A DNA stretch of 64,000 bases from Yponomeuta sedellus (GCA_934045075.1 OW203722.1:16108986-16172985); one strand, 5' to 3'. Numbered from the stretch's first letter, positions 19,854 through 31,685 are shown. Numbers and translations: made by a program. Notes: generated by a model from the sequence alone, not told the origin.

Positions 19854-21050
19854 GTATTGCGTATAAGTCTTCCTACTTGTTAATCTGTAGGTTAATAGCC
19901 TGTGCAATGGACATCAAATTGTTATAACAAGCCATAGATTGTAGGACTGGTGAATTACGCGCAAACGAGAAACAGGAATACACTGTGATACTTTTGGCTG
20001 TTCTGGCAACTAAGTTTTGCAAACAAGGAAGTCGTACCTCTCGTGGCATCCTAGCATGCTATTTCACGCAGGTGCCAGCAAGATAAACCGACCAGTTTAA
20101 TTGGCGGTCACCTAGCCGAGCGGTCACTCGATTAATGCCGGTATTAATCTCGGCCCTCGGCTTTCGGCCTGAGGGGCGGTCGTCTAATTTATGCCGTCGT
20201 TTCCTGGATTAATGACATTGACGCGGCGTTTTAAAGTGTCGCTTATTTATTTTTGGGATAAAGTGTTTTTAGCAGCCATCAGCGATAGGCAATAAGTAAC
20301 ATCCAGAAGTGGACTTGGTAACTAGAACAAGAAACTCCTGGTTTACTAACCACCTGTTAATATAATGTTAACAACTGTGAGTTATCTTTCACCATCAATA
20401 TTGGGCGACTGACTGTAACAACTGTCAGTAGTCCAAAGTTGATTTGTAGATTGTATCAGTAGATTGTGATAGAACGATAAACCTGGAGTTAATTCTTGCT
20501 ATAACAAGAAACAAACTCCAGGTTTCTCGTTACTAAATTTACTTGAAGCTGTTGCTTGTTGGCCCTATCTTTTCTTAAGCATTCTTATTCCCTGACAGTT
20601 GATTTCACGCGTACGCTCGAGATTTACCATTTAGGCAATTGCAAAGTGATTTTCAAGCAGAGTGAAGGCCACACTACTTGTTTTTCAAATGCCTAAATAC
20701 CACATGTACATTTCTCTTATTTTTCAACAGAATTGTTCATTCCTACCCTTTTAGAGATAACTCTGAAAGCTTACTCAACTCTTTACACAACATCCGATCT
20801 TATTTACGCAGCCACTCATCAACACCATTTCACAGTTGGCTCACTCCAACAATGGCATTTAATGTAATTTAATTCAGTGGGCCCCGTTTTATCGGCGGAT
20901 TATTTGATCAAAGGGCGGCTAATCGAGTCCACATACCTACTCGTATGGAGAAGATAAACTTGCGACATGCGGGCGGTGGCAGGGGCCTTTCCTAACAAGC
21001 CCAAGACGTGTTGTTCTTAGATAATCGGTTCTAGTTAGTACATAAGTAAA
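19854..21050. other. No gene seen; G+C-rich island with TAAT words at 20085-20240
   Basis: 20085-20240 is CpG-rich, non-repeat, and contains several ATTA/TAAT cores in 'ttaattggcgg', 'gattaatgccggtattaatc' and 'ggattaatgac'. A cluster of homeodomain-like cores is suggestive of regulatory DNA but proves nothing. The rest is unassigned. Confidence 0.3.
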
Positions 21051-22315
21051 TAGTCGTCCGATTCCTACAAAGTTAAGTAGGAATATGGTTAACAAAAAAA
21101 ATCTAAAAGTAAAAAAAAAAGTAAAAGTAAAGTTTATTACCGGCAATGTCACGAGTAAAGTACCTAGTTAAAAAAAAAATTAAACATTCATATGTCATTA
21201 AAAAGAATTGAGAGTGACTTATGAGCCAGTTATTGTTAATTGGCCGCAATTGGCAAAAGGTGTAGTGCTCAGCGTTTTCCGTCAGAGATGCGTGAGTTGC
21301 CTTCTAACGGCTCTGATTTGCAGCACTCGCCTAAATTACAAAAAGAAAGTCTAATAAATGATATCTCGTGTCACAGTGTTTGTTATCAAACTCTGAAAAG
21401 CCTTCACCGATTTTGTATATTTAGTAAGTCTGAGAATAGTTTGTCGTCTAATTGATTAAGAGTTCTAATCTAACTAAGATGGCAAAACAACGCTTACGTT
21501 TTTTTTTCTGTGGTTTACGGGGTCAACTAGTAAATGTATAAAACATTATCTGCGCGGTTTGAGAAAATATTAATATACTGCTAATTTTTAAAAGGTCATT
21601 TCATGGTTTAAGTTATAGGTATCTACTGGGAAAGAACCTTGGCGGCATCAGCGGCGGCGTGTTTAACTAATGACCGAACAATGGGGGTCGACGCCGCCGC
21701 GGTCAGGGCGCGCGGGCGGACGTGGCGACAAAGATACTGTAGTTCGTATTATTCGCTGGGTACAATAGGCATTGACAATTTTTATTTAGGAGATACATAG
21801 CAAGAAGAACATCTTCAGCTTAACTAAAAGTAAGAGAGAGAGAAAGAGAGAATTTTTTGAGGATGAAATAAACAAAAATAAGTAAAACCATGTTACAAGG
21901 AGCTTCACTGCAAAATATCAGGTCTACCACATAATTAAGACATCAGTTCGTCGTCTAATAGTATTGCCAATTCGAGTACAATTTTATCTAGAAATACTAA
22001 GACTTCTGAAGTACCTATGAAGCCTTAGTACAGCGCAATAAGCACCAGAATAAATCTCTATCTAAATTTATGGTAAATCTCACTAAAATATATATTTGTC
22101 TTCTTATAATTGGCCTTTTGTATGTTTAAAGTTTTGGTTATTCTTTGTTATGTGCTATAATTCTTTCCTGTATAGTAATACTGTATAGAAAAATAATTAC
22201 CTCATGGCTGAAGAAGGAGAATTAGTAGCTTACATAAATCCGGAGACCTTTCCCACGCTGTGTCGTCTGGGCCGTGGTCACCAGGTCAGAACTTTTTAGC
22301 TCAAACGTCACGAGT
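21051..22315. other. No gene seen; G+C island at 21640-21735
   Basis: A-rich runs near 21100-21175 may be an old retroposon tail. 21640-21735 is a G+C-rich patch ('ggtcgacgccgccgcggtca' at 21687). (GA)n lies near 21832-21850. No coding evidence. Confidence 0.3.
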
Positions 22316-22319
22316 AGGC

Positions 22320-22440
22320 CCCCCAACAGGTTGTCTGACGACCTGGTTACGGTAACGGGAGTCGCTGATGCGGACGCCATAAGACCGGAGTAGACCGGAA
22401 GGCCTATGTCCTGCAGTAGGTGTCAAGTGACTAATGATGA
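22320..22440 (+). repeat. RTE-type LINE 3' fragment
   Basis: 'ttgtctgacgacctggttac' reads like the 'W-x-D-D-L' C-terminal pol segment, then 'aggcctatgtcctgcagtag' and a GAT-rich tail 'taatgatgatcatga'. Strongly diverged. Confidence 0.5.
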
Positions 22441-23390
22441 TCATGACGTAACAGCTCTACGCAGTACAGTATATCCCTCGTCCTGGACTACCTAACTATT
22501 ATATTTTGTTATAATACTTCTAAAAAAACACGGTAACATTAACATAATTGAATAACTATTAATGTCAGTCAAATTACGCATTTTGCATATTTACTGATTC
22601 ATTTTAGTTTCAGAAAAACCATCGACGAAATCTCGCCCTGTTAAATTTATAAAAATATAAATATCTCGTTGTTATCCCGGATGACCGATATACCAAGTAT
22701 CGTATTGCAGACACCTAAAATGAAACGCATAGCACCTATATTTAGTCCAGATGTGTTAGGATACTACAGATAATGTTAGGTAAATTTACGTATCGACAGC
22801 TAAGGGTTATTAAAGGATTTTAATTGTTTTCGGATTCATTTTATTTGGTCGATAGTTTTGAGCACGTTTAAGATTTATGTTTTTACAGCTATAGCAAATC
22901 TGTCATCTTAACGGCCCTGCTAACGTGTAAACTGTCCATTTCCAATCAATGTAGCATAACCTGTTGGCCCAATTACTTTGGTTTTAAGATATAGAATGAT
23001 CATGTAGATTTCTTTTTTGTATTAACTTGTTAACCGGTCAAAGCTTTGGGGGCTTGCATAGTTGTACTTGTTTGCTTGTGACGCGGCATTACGATAGTCT
23101 TATTTGCCATCAAAATTTTGAGTTAGATACATAGAAAGTATTCTACACGTACTTCGGAACAAAATCACCGCATAGTAAGCCCACAAGAGGACAGAAAGGG
23201 GTGCTTTAACCCCCTCGCCACCCAGTCCGGCGATATCATTAGCCACAGATGCCGCTGCCCGATGCCAGTATAAATACATTAAGTGCGCCGTCAAACTGTT
23301 AGAGCCGCCCGGACGCAGTTTAGCCCGGGATTTCCTGGAAATGGCTGGACGGGCTAAGCTAAACACGTACTAGCAGAAGGACTTCGAAGT
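22441..23390. other. No gene seen
   Basis: AT-rich sequence without motif. An 88-codon minus frame at 23100-23366 over a mildly G+C-rich patch (23210-23350) matches nothing recognised. Confidence 0.3.
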
Positions 23391-23391
23391 A

Positions 23392-23475
23392 CCTCGGTGG
23401 TCTAGTGGTTACAGATTCGATCACCAACACAGCAAAAACGAGTTTGATTTCCGGGGGTCCGCTTTAATATAGTTC
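23392..23475 (+). mobile_element. SINE head, tRNA-like, degraded
   Basis: 'ctcggtggtctagtggttac' is an A-box-like start and 'gagtttgatttccggggg' a degraded B-box. Downstream 'gttcatggtcacgagaag' has no match here. Low conservation. Confidence 0.45.
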
Positions 23476-23844
23476 ATGGTCACGAGAAGACTTATGGCTG
23501 GCACCCGTTCGCATCTTCGGCTGACAAGGTTTCAGACTACACTCAATCAGCCATCACAAAGCACTATTAGGGTTGCGACAGGGTCGGACGATAAGCCATG
23601 TGACTTTTTTCTACTCGAACACTTCTTGATGACCGGATCCCACGTTTGCAACAGTTTGAAACCACATACTCGATTAAATTTTTTGTGTTTCTTAATTTCA
23701 ACGCCTCACGCACAATTCGGCTATGAGTTCAAGTCGCGAAAGTTTAAAATACGCTTTAATGTATTTGTACATTGGCGGTATCTAGGTTATTCTTAATGAT
23801 TAACTTAGCACAGTATGCATAGATTATCGATTAGAGACCACGAA

Positions 23845-23990
23845 CTAGCGAAAGCAGCGTAGGACGCCCACTAGCTCGCTGGACCAATGATCTGGGGCAG
23901 ACTGCAATAGCAGCTGGATGAGAATGTTTGAGGCCACAAGGGAGAGGCGTGCTTTGATGAGACCTATGTCCAGCAGTGGACATGTGCGGG
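23845..23990 (+). repeat. RTE-type LINE 3' fragment
   Basis: 'ctagctcgctggaccaatga' encodes an 'ARWTNDL' pol C-terminal motif, followed by 'gagacctatgtccagcagtg'. The minus frame at 23831-24064 is a shadow. Confidence 0.55.
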
Positions 23991-24760
23991 TTGGTTGTTT
24001 CATAGCACAGTACTTCTACTTTGGGACCAGAAGAAGTGATTGCCTCGAGTGGGTGCTCCAACAATGAAGTAGAGACCGGGGTTTACGTGTACAATAACGT
24101 GATTCTTACCTCCTAGTCAATGGTATATGGCCCGTTTCTCGCGACGTATACTTTTTTTCAGTGTTTTAATTAAAGTTGTCTCCTATGAACGATAAATGAG
24201 ATATCAGGGGGCACGGCAGTGCCTCCGCCAAGTCGAACGCGAAGCTAACACTACCGTACTATATTTACTGGAACCATTTCGCCGCATTTTCAGGCCCCTG
24301 TTTGAGAACCTCTAGATAAGACCAGAACGTAGAAATTTTCGTCATCCAATAAGCTATAGTCACATACTTAAAATCCAAAATCACAACATTAACTACAATA
24401 ATAAAGAAATCGCAGTAAGAAACCTTAGACTTGGCACGAATTTGTCCAGATTTCATTACTTTTTAGAGATAAACGAGCAGCTCTATCGAGACTTGGCTAG
24501 TTTTTATGGAATGTTTTTGGTGGGATTAAAATTTACAATATCATGTTAAAGTTGGTATGGTGTAGAGACCTTGCACAGTCTAAACACGGAATCCGTGAGT
24601 CTAAAGCGGTGCTTCTAGTTAATTATTTTGTTTTGTCTGCTGGCCCAGTACGTGCAGAGATTAGTATACTTAGTAGGAGAATATATCTTTTTTGTATAAA
24701 CGTGGTTTAGTTCAAAAGCTCAAATTCAACTTTATATCTTAACAACAATTATATTTGAAT
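23991..24760. other. No gene seen
   Basis: No motif, no repeat match within the window. Confidence 0.35.
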
Positions 24761-24767
24761 CTATGCC

Positions 24768-25030
24768 CGTGCTAAAAACATTTTTAAAAACCTATTTAGA
24801 GGCTAAAAATTCCACCCATGCCGGGATTCGAACCCGCGATCTCTGGCTATCCATGCCAACGCTCATTCCAATTGAGCTAATGGGCGACTCACCAGCATCA
24901 GTGAAATTTCGAACTTCTTTACAATATTCTCTATATTACGTACACCAGTACCCGGCATGGGTGGAATTTTTAGCCTCTAAATAGGTTTTAAAAAATGTTT
25001 TTAGCACGGGTTAGTGCATTAAAAAGAATA
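24768..25030. mobile_element. tRNA-Ile-type SINE arranged as an inverted repeat
   Basis: A minus-strand head with tail (24768 to about 24949; tRNA-like 24813-24886) is followed by plus-strand 'cccggcatgggtggaat' and tail through 'agcacgggttagtgcattaa'. The outer 75 bases on each side are reverse complements, so the copy would fold into a long hairpin with part of the head in the loop. No direct target duplication was found. Confidence 0.75.
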
Positions 25031-25259
25031 TAAAGTATTAGATCCCAAAATACACAAATACGCAATGGGACCTCACTCTAAAGTGCGCATTACTAAGTAA
25101 ACAGCCACTGGCCTCGATAACACATATCTATTAGTACATAGTACGTTTTAGTCTTTCACGATTGAGTGAAGAGTAAGATAAATAGTACCCGAAACTGGCG
25201 ACGTGCATGCCGCGAATCGGTGTTGATAAAATAAATAAATCATGGATATATTACACAGG

Positions 25260-25525
25260 CACAGGCTTGCTGTGTGGTGTTGGCTTAGAGAATAGCACCA
25301 ACCCAAATTCTTCCCACGGGTGTCGTAAAAGGCGACTAAGGGACACAAACCGGGGGGTGGGCAGCAGCGCCCCCTGCAGTACTATTCCACCAATCTGCGA
25401 TCCCCAACTCGCATGCTCAGCGTGGGGATTATGGGCATTACCCCCCAATGATGGCACAACCTTGTGCTATGGCGCTCATTAGGGGAGGGCTAAGTCCAGC
25501 AGTGGACTCATATAGCCTGAAGAAG
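25260..25525 (+). mobile_element. Retroposon 3' end inserted in SINE, 12-bp TSD
   Basis: It is flanked by ATATTACACAGG at 25248-25259 and 25526-25537. It contains 'cccacgggtgtcgtaaaagg' 'cgactaaggg' and ends 'aagtccagcagtggactcat' 'atagcctgaagaag', the 3' pattern of RTE-like LINEs. It is 5'-truncated and non-coding. Confidence 0.85.
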
Positions 25526-25551
25526 ATATTACACAGGTCTCGTTAGCTCTA

Positions 25552-26718
25552 CAGGGCGTCCCAAAGTTACGGGCCATGAAGGGAAAGTACCTTAAATATC
25601 GTAGATAGGGTATTTCGCTGAAAGAAGACTTTATGTTATTTTTAAAAGTTAGTAGTTCTGCATTCAAAAATTTTCAAAAAATTACTTTACTTGTCTGGGA
25701 ATCGAACCGACTTAAATTGAAAAAAAAACACCCCTACTTTTATGATGCCAAACGAAAGAATGGCCAAAAACCTATAACTCTTCTCAAGTAACATAGTATT
25801 TTAAAAGAAAGGAACAGCGTGAAATTAATCATTTTAACCAAATAAAAACATACATGAAACTGCCGTAGGCAATTAAGTTGAAAATTAAAAATGAAAATCA
25901 ACAGGCAGCGGAATCATTAAAAGATTGACGATTTGCGTAAGACAAGAGGGATCACATTTTGAGCATTTAATGATTTATTAAAAAGTTAAAATTACTTTGC
26001 TGAATTCCGCCAAAAATCCCACAAGCACCATGCGGCTAGCTAATGCATCGCCCTCCCTCCCACTTTTTCAAGCAGAAGCAAGACAAATACGGAGCGTTTT
26101 TGCGGAGACGGTCACTTGCATTTGGGAGCCTGAGGATGCCTCGTGTTAGAGGTGAAACGCGTCGCGTGTTTTCTCACACAAGTATTGGTGTTGATGGTGG
26201 TGTGTTCGTGTCTTGCTTCTGCTTGAAAAAGTGGGAGGGAGGGCGGTGCATTAGCTAGCCGCATCGTGCTTGTGGGATTTTTGGCGGAATTCAGCAAAGT
26301 AATTTTAACTTTGTAATGCTATTATGGATTTCCGCAAAGTAACGCCTGATTCTATACAATTTAATGATTTATTTACAAAAAAATACCCACTTCATTGACT
26401 ATGGCAGTTTCATGAATGTTTTTAATTTTATTAAAATGATTAATTTCACGCTGTTCCTTTCTTTTAAAATACTATGTTACTTAAGAAGAATTATTAGTTT
26501 TTGGCCATTTTTTCGATTGGCATCATAAAAGTAGGGGTGTTTTTTTTTTTCAATTTAAGTTGGTTCGATTCCCAGACAAGGCAAGTAATTTTTAGAAAAT
26601 CTTTGAATGCCGAATTACTATCTTTTAAAAATAACATGAAGTCTTCTTTCAGCAAAATACCCTATCTACGATATTTAAGGTACTTTCCCTTCATGGCCCA
26701 TAACTTTGGGACGCCCTG
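25552..26718. mobile_element. 1167-bp foldback element, TA TSD, Tc1/mariner-like ends
   Basis: The ends read CAGGGCGTCCCAAAGTTA and its reverse complement, bordered by TA at 25550-25551 and 26719-26720. About 320 bases at each end are near-identical inverted copies with a few substitutions. After a non-matching stretch (about 25868-25975 and 26305-26410) the arms pair again up to 26086 and 26204. The loop (about 26087-26203) has no coding motif. The insertion splits the SINE exactly. Frames at 26043-26258, 26112-26297 and 26501-26740 are artefacts of the arms. Confidence 0.9.
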
Positions 26719-26934
26719 TATACTAAGTACAATTAAATGACTTGTGTTATAGGTGCTAGCTCCACGATAGATTTAATACAATAAACATACATAACATCCA
26801 AGACCCAAGACAAACTTGAAAAGTTCGTTTCCTAGTTTGACCCGGCTGGGGATCGAACCTGAGGCCTTCGGTTTTACAGAGCGTGCCAAACCACTGCGCC
26901 CCCGAGGCCGTCGTTGATTAAGCGAAAGAGGTTT

Positions 26935-27005
26935 TTCGGGATCGTGGAAAGTTGCAAACCTTGATCTCCTACCTGCCTACCCGTCTGGGCTACAGGTGTG
27001 AGATT
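26935..27005 (+). repeat. LINE 3' fragment
   Basis: 'cgggatcgtggaaagttgca' then 'cctacccgtctgggctacag' 'gtgtgagattatgta' match the end of the LINE frame at 32210-32300. Confidence 0.55.
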
Positions 27006-27028
27006 ATGTATGTAGTCGATATCATCCC

Positions 27029-27475
27029 TTGTATGTCCCCACAGCTGGGCCACGGCTCTCTTCCTGCATCACAGGATGGTTAGGCCATACTCCACCACGG
27101 GAGCCAAGTCCGGGTTGGTGGAGATTGTTGGTTGGCTAGAATGAAATGCTATTTAGAATTAAGCCCGCCAATTGTAAAATCTTTACAGCTACAATAAATA
27201 ATTTAATAATAATAATATTAGACAGTGGCGGGCCTTACCGTCAGAAGTTATCAAGCCGCCCATAAGCCCTCTGACATGGCTTAACAACTGCCATTACATG
27301 ACAACCGGCACCAACGGCTTTGCGTGCCTTGCGAAGTACGGAAGCGCTCTAAAAAATGACGCTAAGAAATGACTAACAAATTGAATGAAAAAAGGACGGT
27401 CATCCATCCTGCAGCTGGCCGCGCCTGTTGTTGCTTAACTCAAGTGATTGATTCCAATCACTCGGTTCCACTATG
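27029..27475 (-). mobile_element. 5S-rRNA-like SINE, interrupted
   Basis: On the minus strand it has the 5S-like head (27400-27475, 'gttaagcaacaacaggcgcg') and the body, ending at 27029. It is interrupted at about 27126-27222 by a plus-strand LINE 3' end ('aagcccgccaattgt', 'caataaataatt', ATA tail). The head and body are separated by extra A-rich sequence near 27365-27400. Confidence 0.75.
27126..27222 (+). repeat. LINE 3' end inserted in the 5S-like SINE
   Basis: 'ggttggctagaatgaaatgc' 'tatttagaattaagcccgcc' is a diverged form of the 3'-end family at 13371, with an (ATA)n tail. It lies between SINE segments that are contiguous in other copies. Confidence 0.55.
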
Positions 27476-27516
27476 CCACGAGCGCTTCATCTATATAGTT
27501 TTACAAGATAATTGAT

Positions 27517-27883
27517 TTAAAAACATATTTAGAGGCAAAAAATTTCACCCATGCCGGGATTCGAACCCGCAACCTCTGGCTATCCATGCCAGCGCTCTAC
27601 CAATTGAGCCAATGGGCGACTCACCGGCATCAGTGAAATTTCGAACCTCTTTACAATATTCTCTGTATTACGTACAGGCAGCGACATCTGGCTTAAGCAA
27701 ATTGCATCAATTACAGCCCCGACTACCTACTTTGCAGTTAGGTTTTACATCGGAACGATATCACTGTACCCACATGATTATACTATTTTTATTTTCAATG
27801 CACTAACCCGTGCTAAGGTTAAATAAATAGGTTTTTAAATTTGTCCTTAGCACGGGATAATGCATTAAAAATAAAAATAGTAT
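27517..27883 (-). mobile_element. tRNA-Ile-type SINE with inverted 5' segment, 12-bp TSD
   Basis: The flanks are AAGATAATTGAT (27505-27516) and AAGATAATTAAT (27884-27895), one mismatch. The minus-strand part has the tail at the left, head (27546-27617), full body and linker to about 27820. The last 60 bases are plus-strand: tail 'aataggtttttaaat' joined to 'cacgggataatgcattaaaa'. That is a 5' inversion which needs a template with tail joined to the next body. Confidence 0.85.
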
Positions 27884-28033
27884 AAGATAATTAATGTTAA
27901 GCTATCTATTCACTAGATTCACACTTTACTTAACGTCATCGTCTCGTTTAATATTGAAAACGTATAACTGACTGCGTTTGAAACTGACCACATAACCTAA
28001 CATAAACTTAATGACTCGCGATGCTTATACATA

Positions 28034-28169
28034 GTAATATATCAAACGGGTCTAATCACGATTATTTATTAGGTAAGACGGGATTAGGTTAACGTTATTA
28101 CGGTAAATAAACCTAATAAAATGTACCTATTAGGTAGAATCGCGGTTAGACCCGTTTAATATATAATAA
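28034..28169. mobile_element. MITE with ~40-bp imperfect terminal inverted repeats
   Basis: 'atcaaacgggtctaatcacg' at 28041 pairs with 'cgcggttagacccgtttaat' at 28141. Arms extend to 'ttattagg'/'cctatta' inward. 136 bp, non-coding. Confidence 0.65.
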
Positions 28170-28960
28170 CATAAATTCATGCCTTTCTCCCAGAAGGGTA
28201 GTCGGAGATCAGGTACTGCGATTTGCTACGATCGTGACAGATCACCTTTGCTTCAACAACGTTCATTAGTCGTTGCATGCACGCACGTCTGTTTCGGGTA
28301 CTTATTACTGAAATTTCACCTAAAGAAAAATGATATATTATCCAAACGGTTGCCATAACATCCGTGAATCCCTAAGGGCATTTAAGTGGTCGGCAACAAA
28401 ATCAATAGACAATGAAAAACAGCGGCGACCGCAATGTCTATGGGCGTCATAAAATTCTATAAACCCAATAAAATTCGTGCTTCGCGTCAGAACGTCCACA
28501 TAAAATCTCCAAAGTACATAAACATATCATAAGAGGGGATGTAGAGCGCGTTATCACAAACTAAATTCAACAAAAAAAAAAACAGGCATAAACCTAGCAT
28601 AAACTGGGCAAACTAGTTATAGCTCAATGATTTCCGAATTCACACTACAAATCAAAATTGTTTCATACAAAATGTTTATATTTTGTTCTAACGATGCATG
28701 ATAATAGTTGATATTTAAAAGTCAAGCATTTGATTTTTATATTCTATTCATCGGAGTTGCTCTCGTCTCTATATTATTAAAGTGAAGAGTAACTATGTCA
28801 AATCTCAAATCGTGTATTATGACAGATAAAACGAAAAGCGAGTTATCGTAACATTTAATACGTTCACGTCCGGTTACTTCAGGTAACTGAAGCGTCGATA
28901 GACTGACAATAGAACAGTCTTTCAGAAATGTTATTTGAATTAGTATCTATCGGTAGACCT
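28170..28960. other. No gene seen
   Basis: AT-rich. 28870-28900 can form a short stem around 'cttcaggtaactgaag'. No coding evidence or repeat match. Confidence 0.35.
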
Positions 28961-28984
28961 CGACTGATTACACGTAGTATCACG

Positions 28985-29160
28985 TCTGATTACCAGCCGG
29001 AGGTCATGGGTTCGTTTTCCACTAAGGACCATCGTTCATTTGTACAACTGACTTCAGTCTAGGTGTATCTCATATTTGTGATGTTACCATAAAGCAGAGT
29101 ACCCTAATTTGGCTCCACGACAAGTGATTGTATTATGTGGAAGTAATTATTATTACCTAC
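28985..29160 (+). mobile_element. SINE, tail 'attgtattatgtgg' type
   Basis: 'ggaggtcatgggttcgtttt' is a B-box-like start of the body, followed by 'gacttcagtctaggtgtatc' and 'gtaccctaatttggctccac'. Related copies: 31045-31195, 37432-37540 and 43255-43440. Confidence 0.55.
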
Positions 29161-29274
29161 CTACCGACGGATTGAAAATTAAAGACAACAATCATGAGGA
29201 AGATGTTAAAATCTAAAAACGTAAGGGCGGGTATTTCTGGCGTATTTATTTTGCGGAGCTCTCCTCACAAAGAG

Positions 29275-29435
29275 AGTTTTTCAAAGGATCAGCGGCGGTT
29301 TCCGCAGATGGTTATTTTATGCAGTGACGGCGAGTTAACGGGCGCGGTGCTTAGCTACGAAGCTATGTACCTACGAAGGCTCGTAGCGATCGCCGTAGAC
29401 CGCCTGAGACTACGCGCGTAGCCGCGTAGCTTCAG
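29275..29435. other. G+C-rich patch with repeated CTACG/CGTAG words
   Basis: Both CTACG and its complement CGTAG recur between 29350 and 29430 ('gctacgaagctatgtaccta' at 29354; 'cgcgtagccgcgtagcttca' at 29413), so the patch can fold on itself. A 75-codon plus frame crosses it without motif. It may be a MITE remnant. Confidence 0.35.
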
Positions 29436-30925
29436 AGGGCTTTGTGGGTGTTTGTGAAGTGTAGTTCGCATGATAAGACGTTTTTAGTAGAACATTATGT
29501 CTCGAACATTTATGTTTGTTCCGGTTTCACTTATATGTTGTATTGTTAAGATTACTGCATTTAAAATATGCGTCAGGCACTGCGACGTTTGAGTGACCAC
29601 TTTACTTTTCTAGGAATAGAAGTTGCATGGAATGTAGAAGTATTTGAGGTCCAAGTATTATATATTACAAAGGTACGATTTTGTGATTGTATATAATATA
29701 TTTGACATGTTTTTCGTATTTAAGCTGTAGTTGAAAATTTATGAATTTGAAAGAAAACATGTAATAAGCTGACTACATCTCCTACTGTTTTAGGTTGAGC
29801 GGATAAGTTATCTTTTAGTTCCAACATTTTTATTACAATGTTTTTTTTTAAGCATGCATCCAACAGTTTTTTAAAGTTACACCAAAATGGTGTATTTTAA
29901 CAAAATATGTTACAGCAACCGCTTTGCACCTTGTGTGTAACCGAGTTTTCTTTTATTTCCGCGATATAATAATGTGCCATAAAGAGTTGATATTTTTTAT
30001 TTATGACGGCAATCCCTCCAGTTTAGTGCTGATATAAATCGGCGAGAGATATGATTTACTAACTCATCATTCCTGGTTAGTGTGAGTAATGTGCCGGGTG
30101 TTATTATTGTGTTATCATTATTGCTGTGCGTACGTTGAGCCGTACAAGAGTATACGACGATAGCCCTTACAGCGAGCTATATAAGGTCGTGTTTTAAATA
30201 ATACATTACCTTCAGCTTAGCAAAAAACAGTAGAAATAGAAGAATACGATTTCACTTAGACTTTTTCTTTCTGTCTGGAAACAAAAATGTAAAGCCATTT
30301 TGTAAAAAACTATTTGAGCTTGAATGAAGAAAAGAAAACGAAATTTCCAGAAAAATAGTGAAATTTCACTTCCAGTCTCAAAAATGTTTTTGCCTTGCTC
30401 TACCAGATGTAAAGGCATGTTTGAATGAAATGGATCTGAGCTAAATTACGCTTGATTCATATGTCGCTTTGTAATTTTTCTTTTACCAACTATATCAATC
30501 ATATACTCCGTGTATGATTTCTTTTACTTTTGTACATTTATATTGGGTATGTGCGTGTGTGCAAACGAAAATAAATAATTTGGTTATCTTAGAATTTCAT
30601 AAAAACAAGGTTACACCATTGTTTTTATTAAATGGTTAGATAATAGAAATAATAAAACAAAACCATGAAGTCAAGTCCAATTTAAGAAACGTAGGCACTT
30701 TTACTGACGCTATTCTTACATTTGATATTTAGGTTGACTTTTTAGATACTAGGGATAAAGGAAACTCGACAGTATATCATTCTTTACACACAAGCACTCT
30801 AATCTATTCCATTAAGGGCAACCTTGCAACAAATGATATAATGTAAAGGATGACCTGCTGTCGACTGTTTGAAGAAAGAAATCTCTATATGTTAGCTCCA
30901 ATCTTTGAAATTGTTAGACTAGACT
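29436..30925. other. No gene seen
   Basis: AT-rich sequence. A 68-codon minus frame at 30212-30418 is of phenylalanine-rich low complexity and is not credible. Confidence 0.35.
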
Positions 30926-30939
30926 AGTTTTGCTTCTTT

Positions 30940-31200
30940 TAAATGGACTAACCCCACATGCGGGGACTCCTCCGCCACCTTGTGCCGATGCGGTTAAATT
31001 AAATGAAAAAAATGTACCGCAAGTGAAAAAGCTTCAGTACATTTTCGTACATTGGGCCACCGTACATTTGTACAAGTGGCCTCAGTCTGGGTGTATTTCT
31101 ATGTCTGTACATCCTTGCCTGGTTATCATAGTACAGGGTATCCTAGTTTGGGACCTTGTCAAGTAATTGTGTTGTGTGGAACTTATTATTTTTATTATTC
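30940..31200 (+). mobile_element. SINE/retroposon fragment
   Basis: 'aagtggcctcagtctgggtg' and 'ggtatcctagtttgggacct' 'tgtcaagtaattgtgttgtg' match the family at 28985 and 43255. The 78-codon frame on it is spurious. Confidence 0.55.
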
Positions 31201-31685
31201 TTCGATAGTGCATACTTAGTAGCCGCTAGTGCGTTTCAATCCGAACAATACTACTTACTATTCTTCCATTAACAGAGTCACCCTGGGTTTAAGAGGTCCC
31301 TTTTTTGAATGAAGCGAATAAAAGATTTTAATGCGAGCTCAAACAACAGCTATTGCAAATTGAACTGACCAAATCTACACCGCATAGAGAAAACATCAGC
31401 CAAAACAGAGGATTGCCACGAGAAGCGACAAAAATACCCAAATGGAATTATCTATTGCCGGGGGGATCAAACCCCTTCTAAAGCGTGCAAAGAGCCGAGT
31501 GAATGGAATTGAAATGGATCGTCCGCGGGTCCATCCATCACCTGGTCTATATCTAATGATTTTTTAATAATTCCTCTTCGGACTTCGGTGGGGTCGCTCC
31601 CGACTGACATATAAGTGTGATCCTGACAATATTTTCGGAAAAAACCACTTCTAATTCGATCTCAAAGCAATAAAGACGATATTCG

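Larger units (their letters stand above)
25227..26921 (-). mobile_element. (ATTT)n-tailed SINE, split into three pieces by two insertions
   Basis: The pieces are 25227-25259, 25538-25551 and 26720-26921. Joined in order they match the uninterrupted copy at 56381-56627 end to end. On the minus strand the head reads 'ggcgcagtggtttggcacgc' with B box 'GGTTCGATCCCCAG', and the 3' end is an (ATTT)n tail. Shorter plus-strand copies of the 3' half lie at 32712-32837 and 44534-44686. Confidence 0.9.

Noticed and set aside
24768..25030. Direct target duplication for this SINE copy
   Set aside because: The flanks 'attatattt' and 'aatataaag' match only in inverted orientation, so they are not a duplication.
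26043..26740. Frames of 61-79 codons at 26.0-26.7 kb
   Set aside because: They fall in the palindromic arms of the foldback element and appear on both strands because of it.
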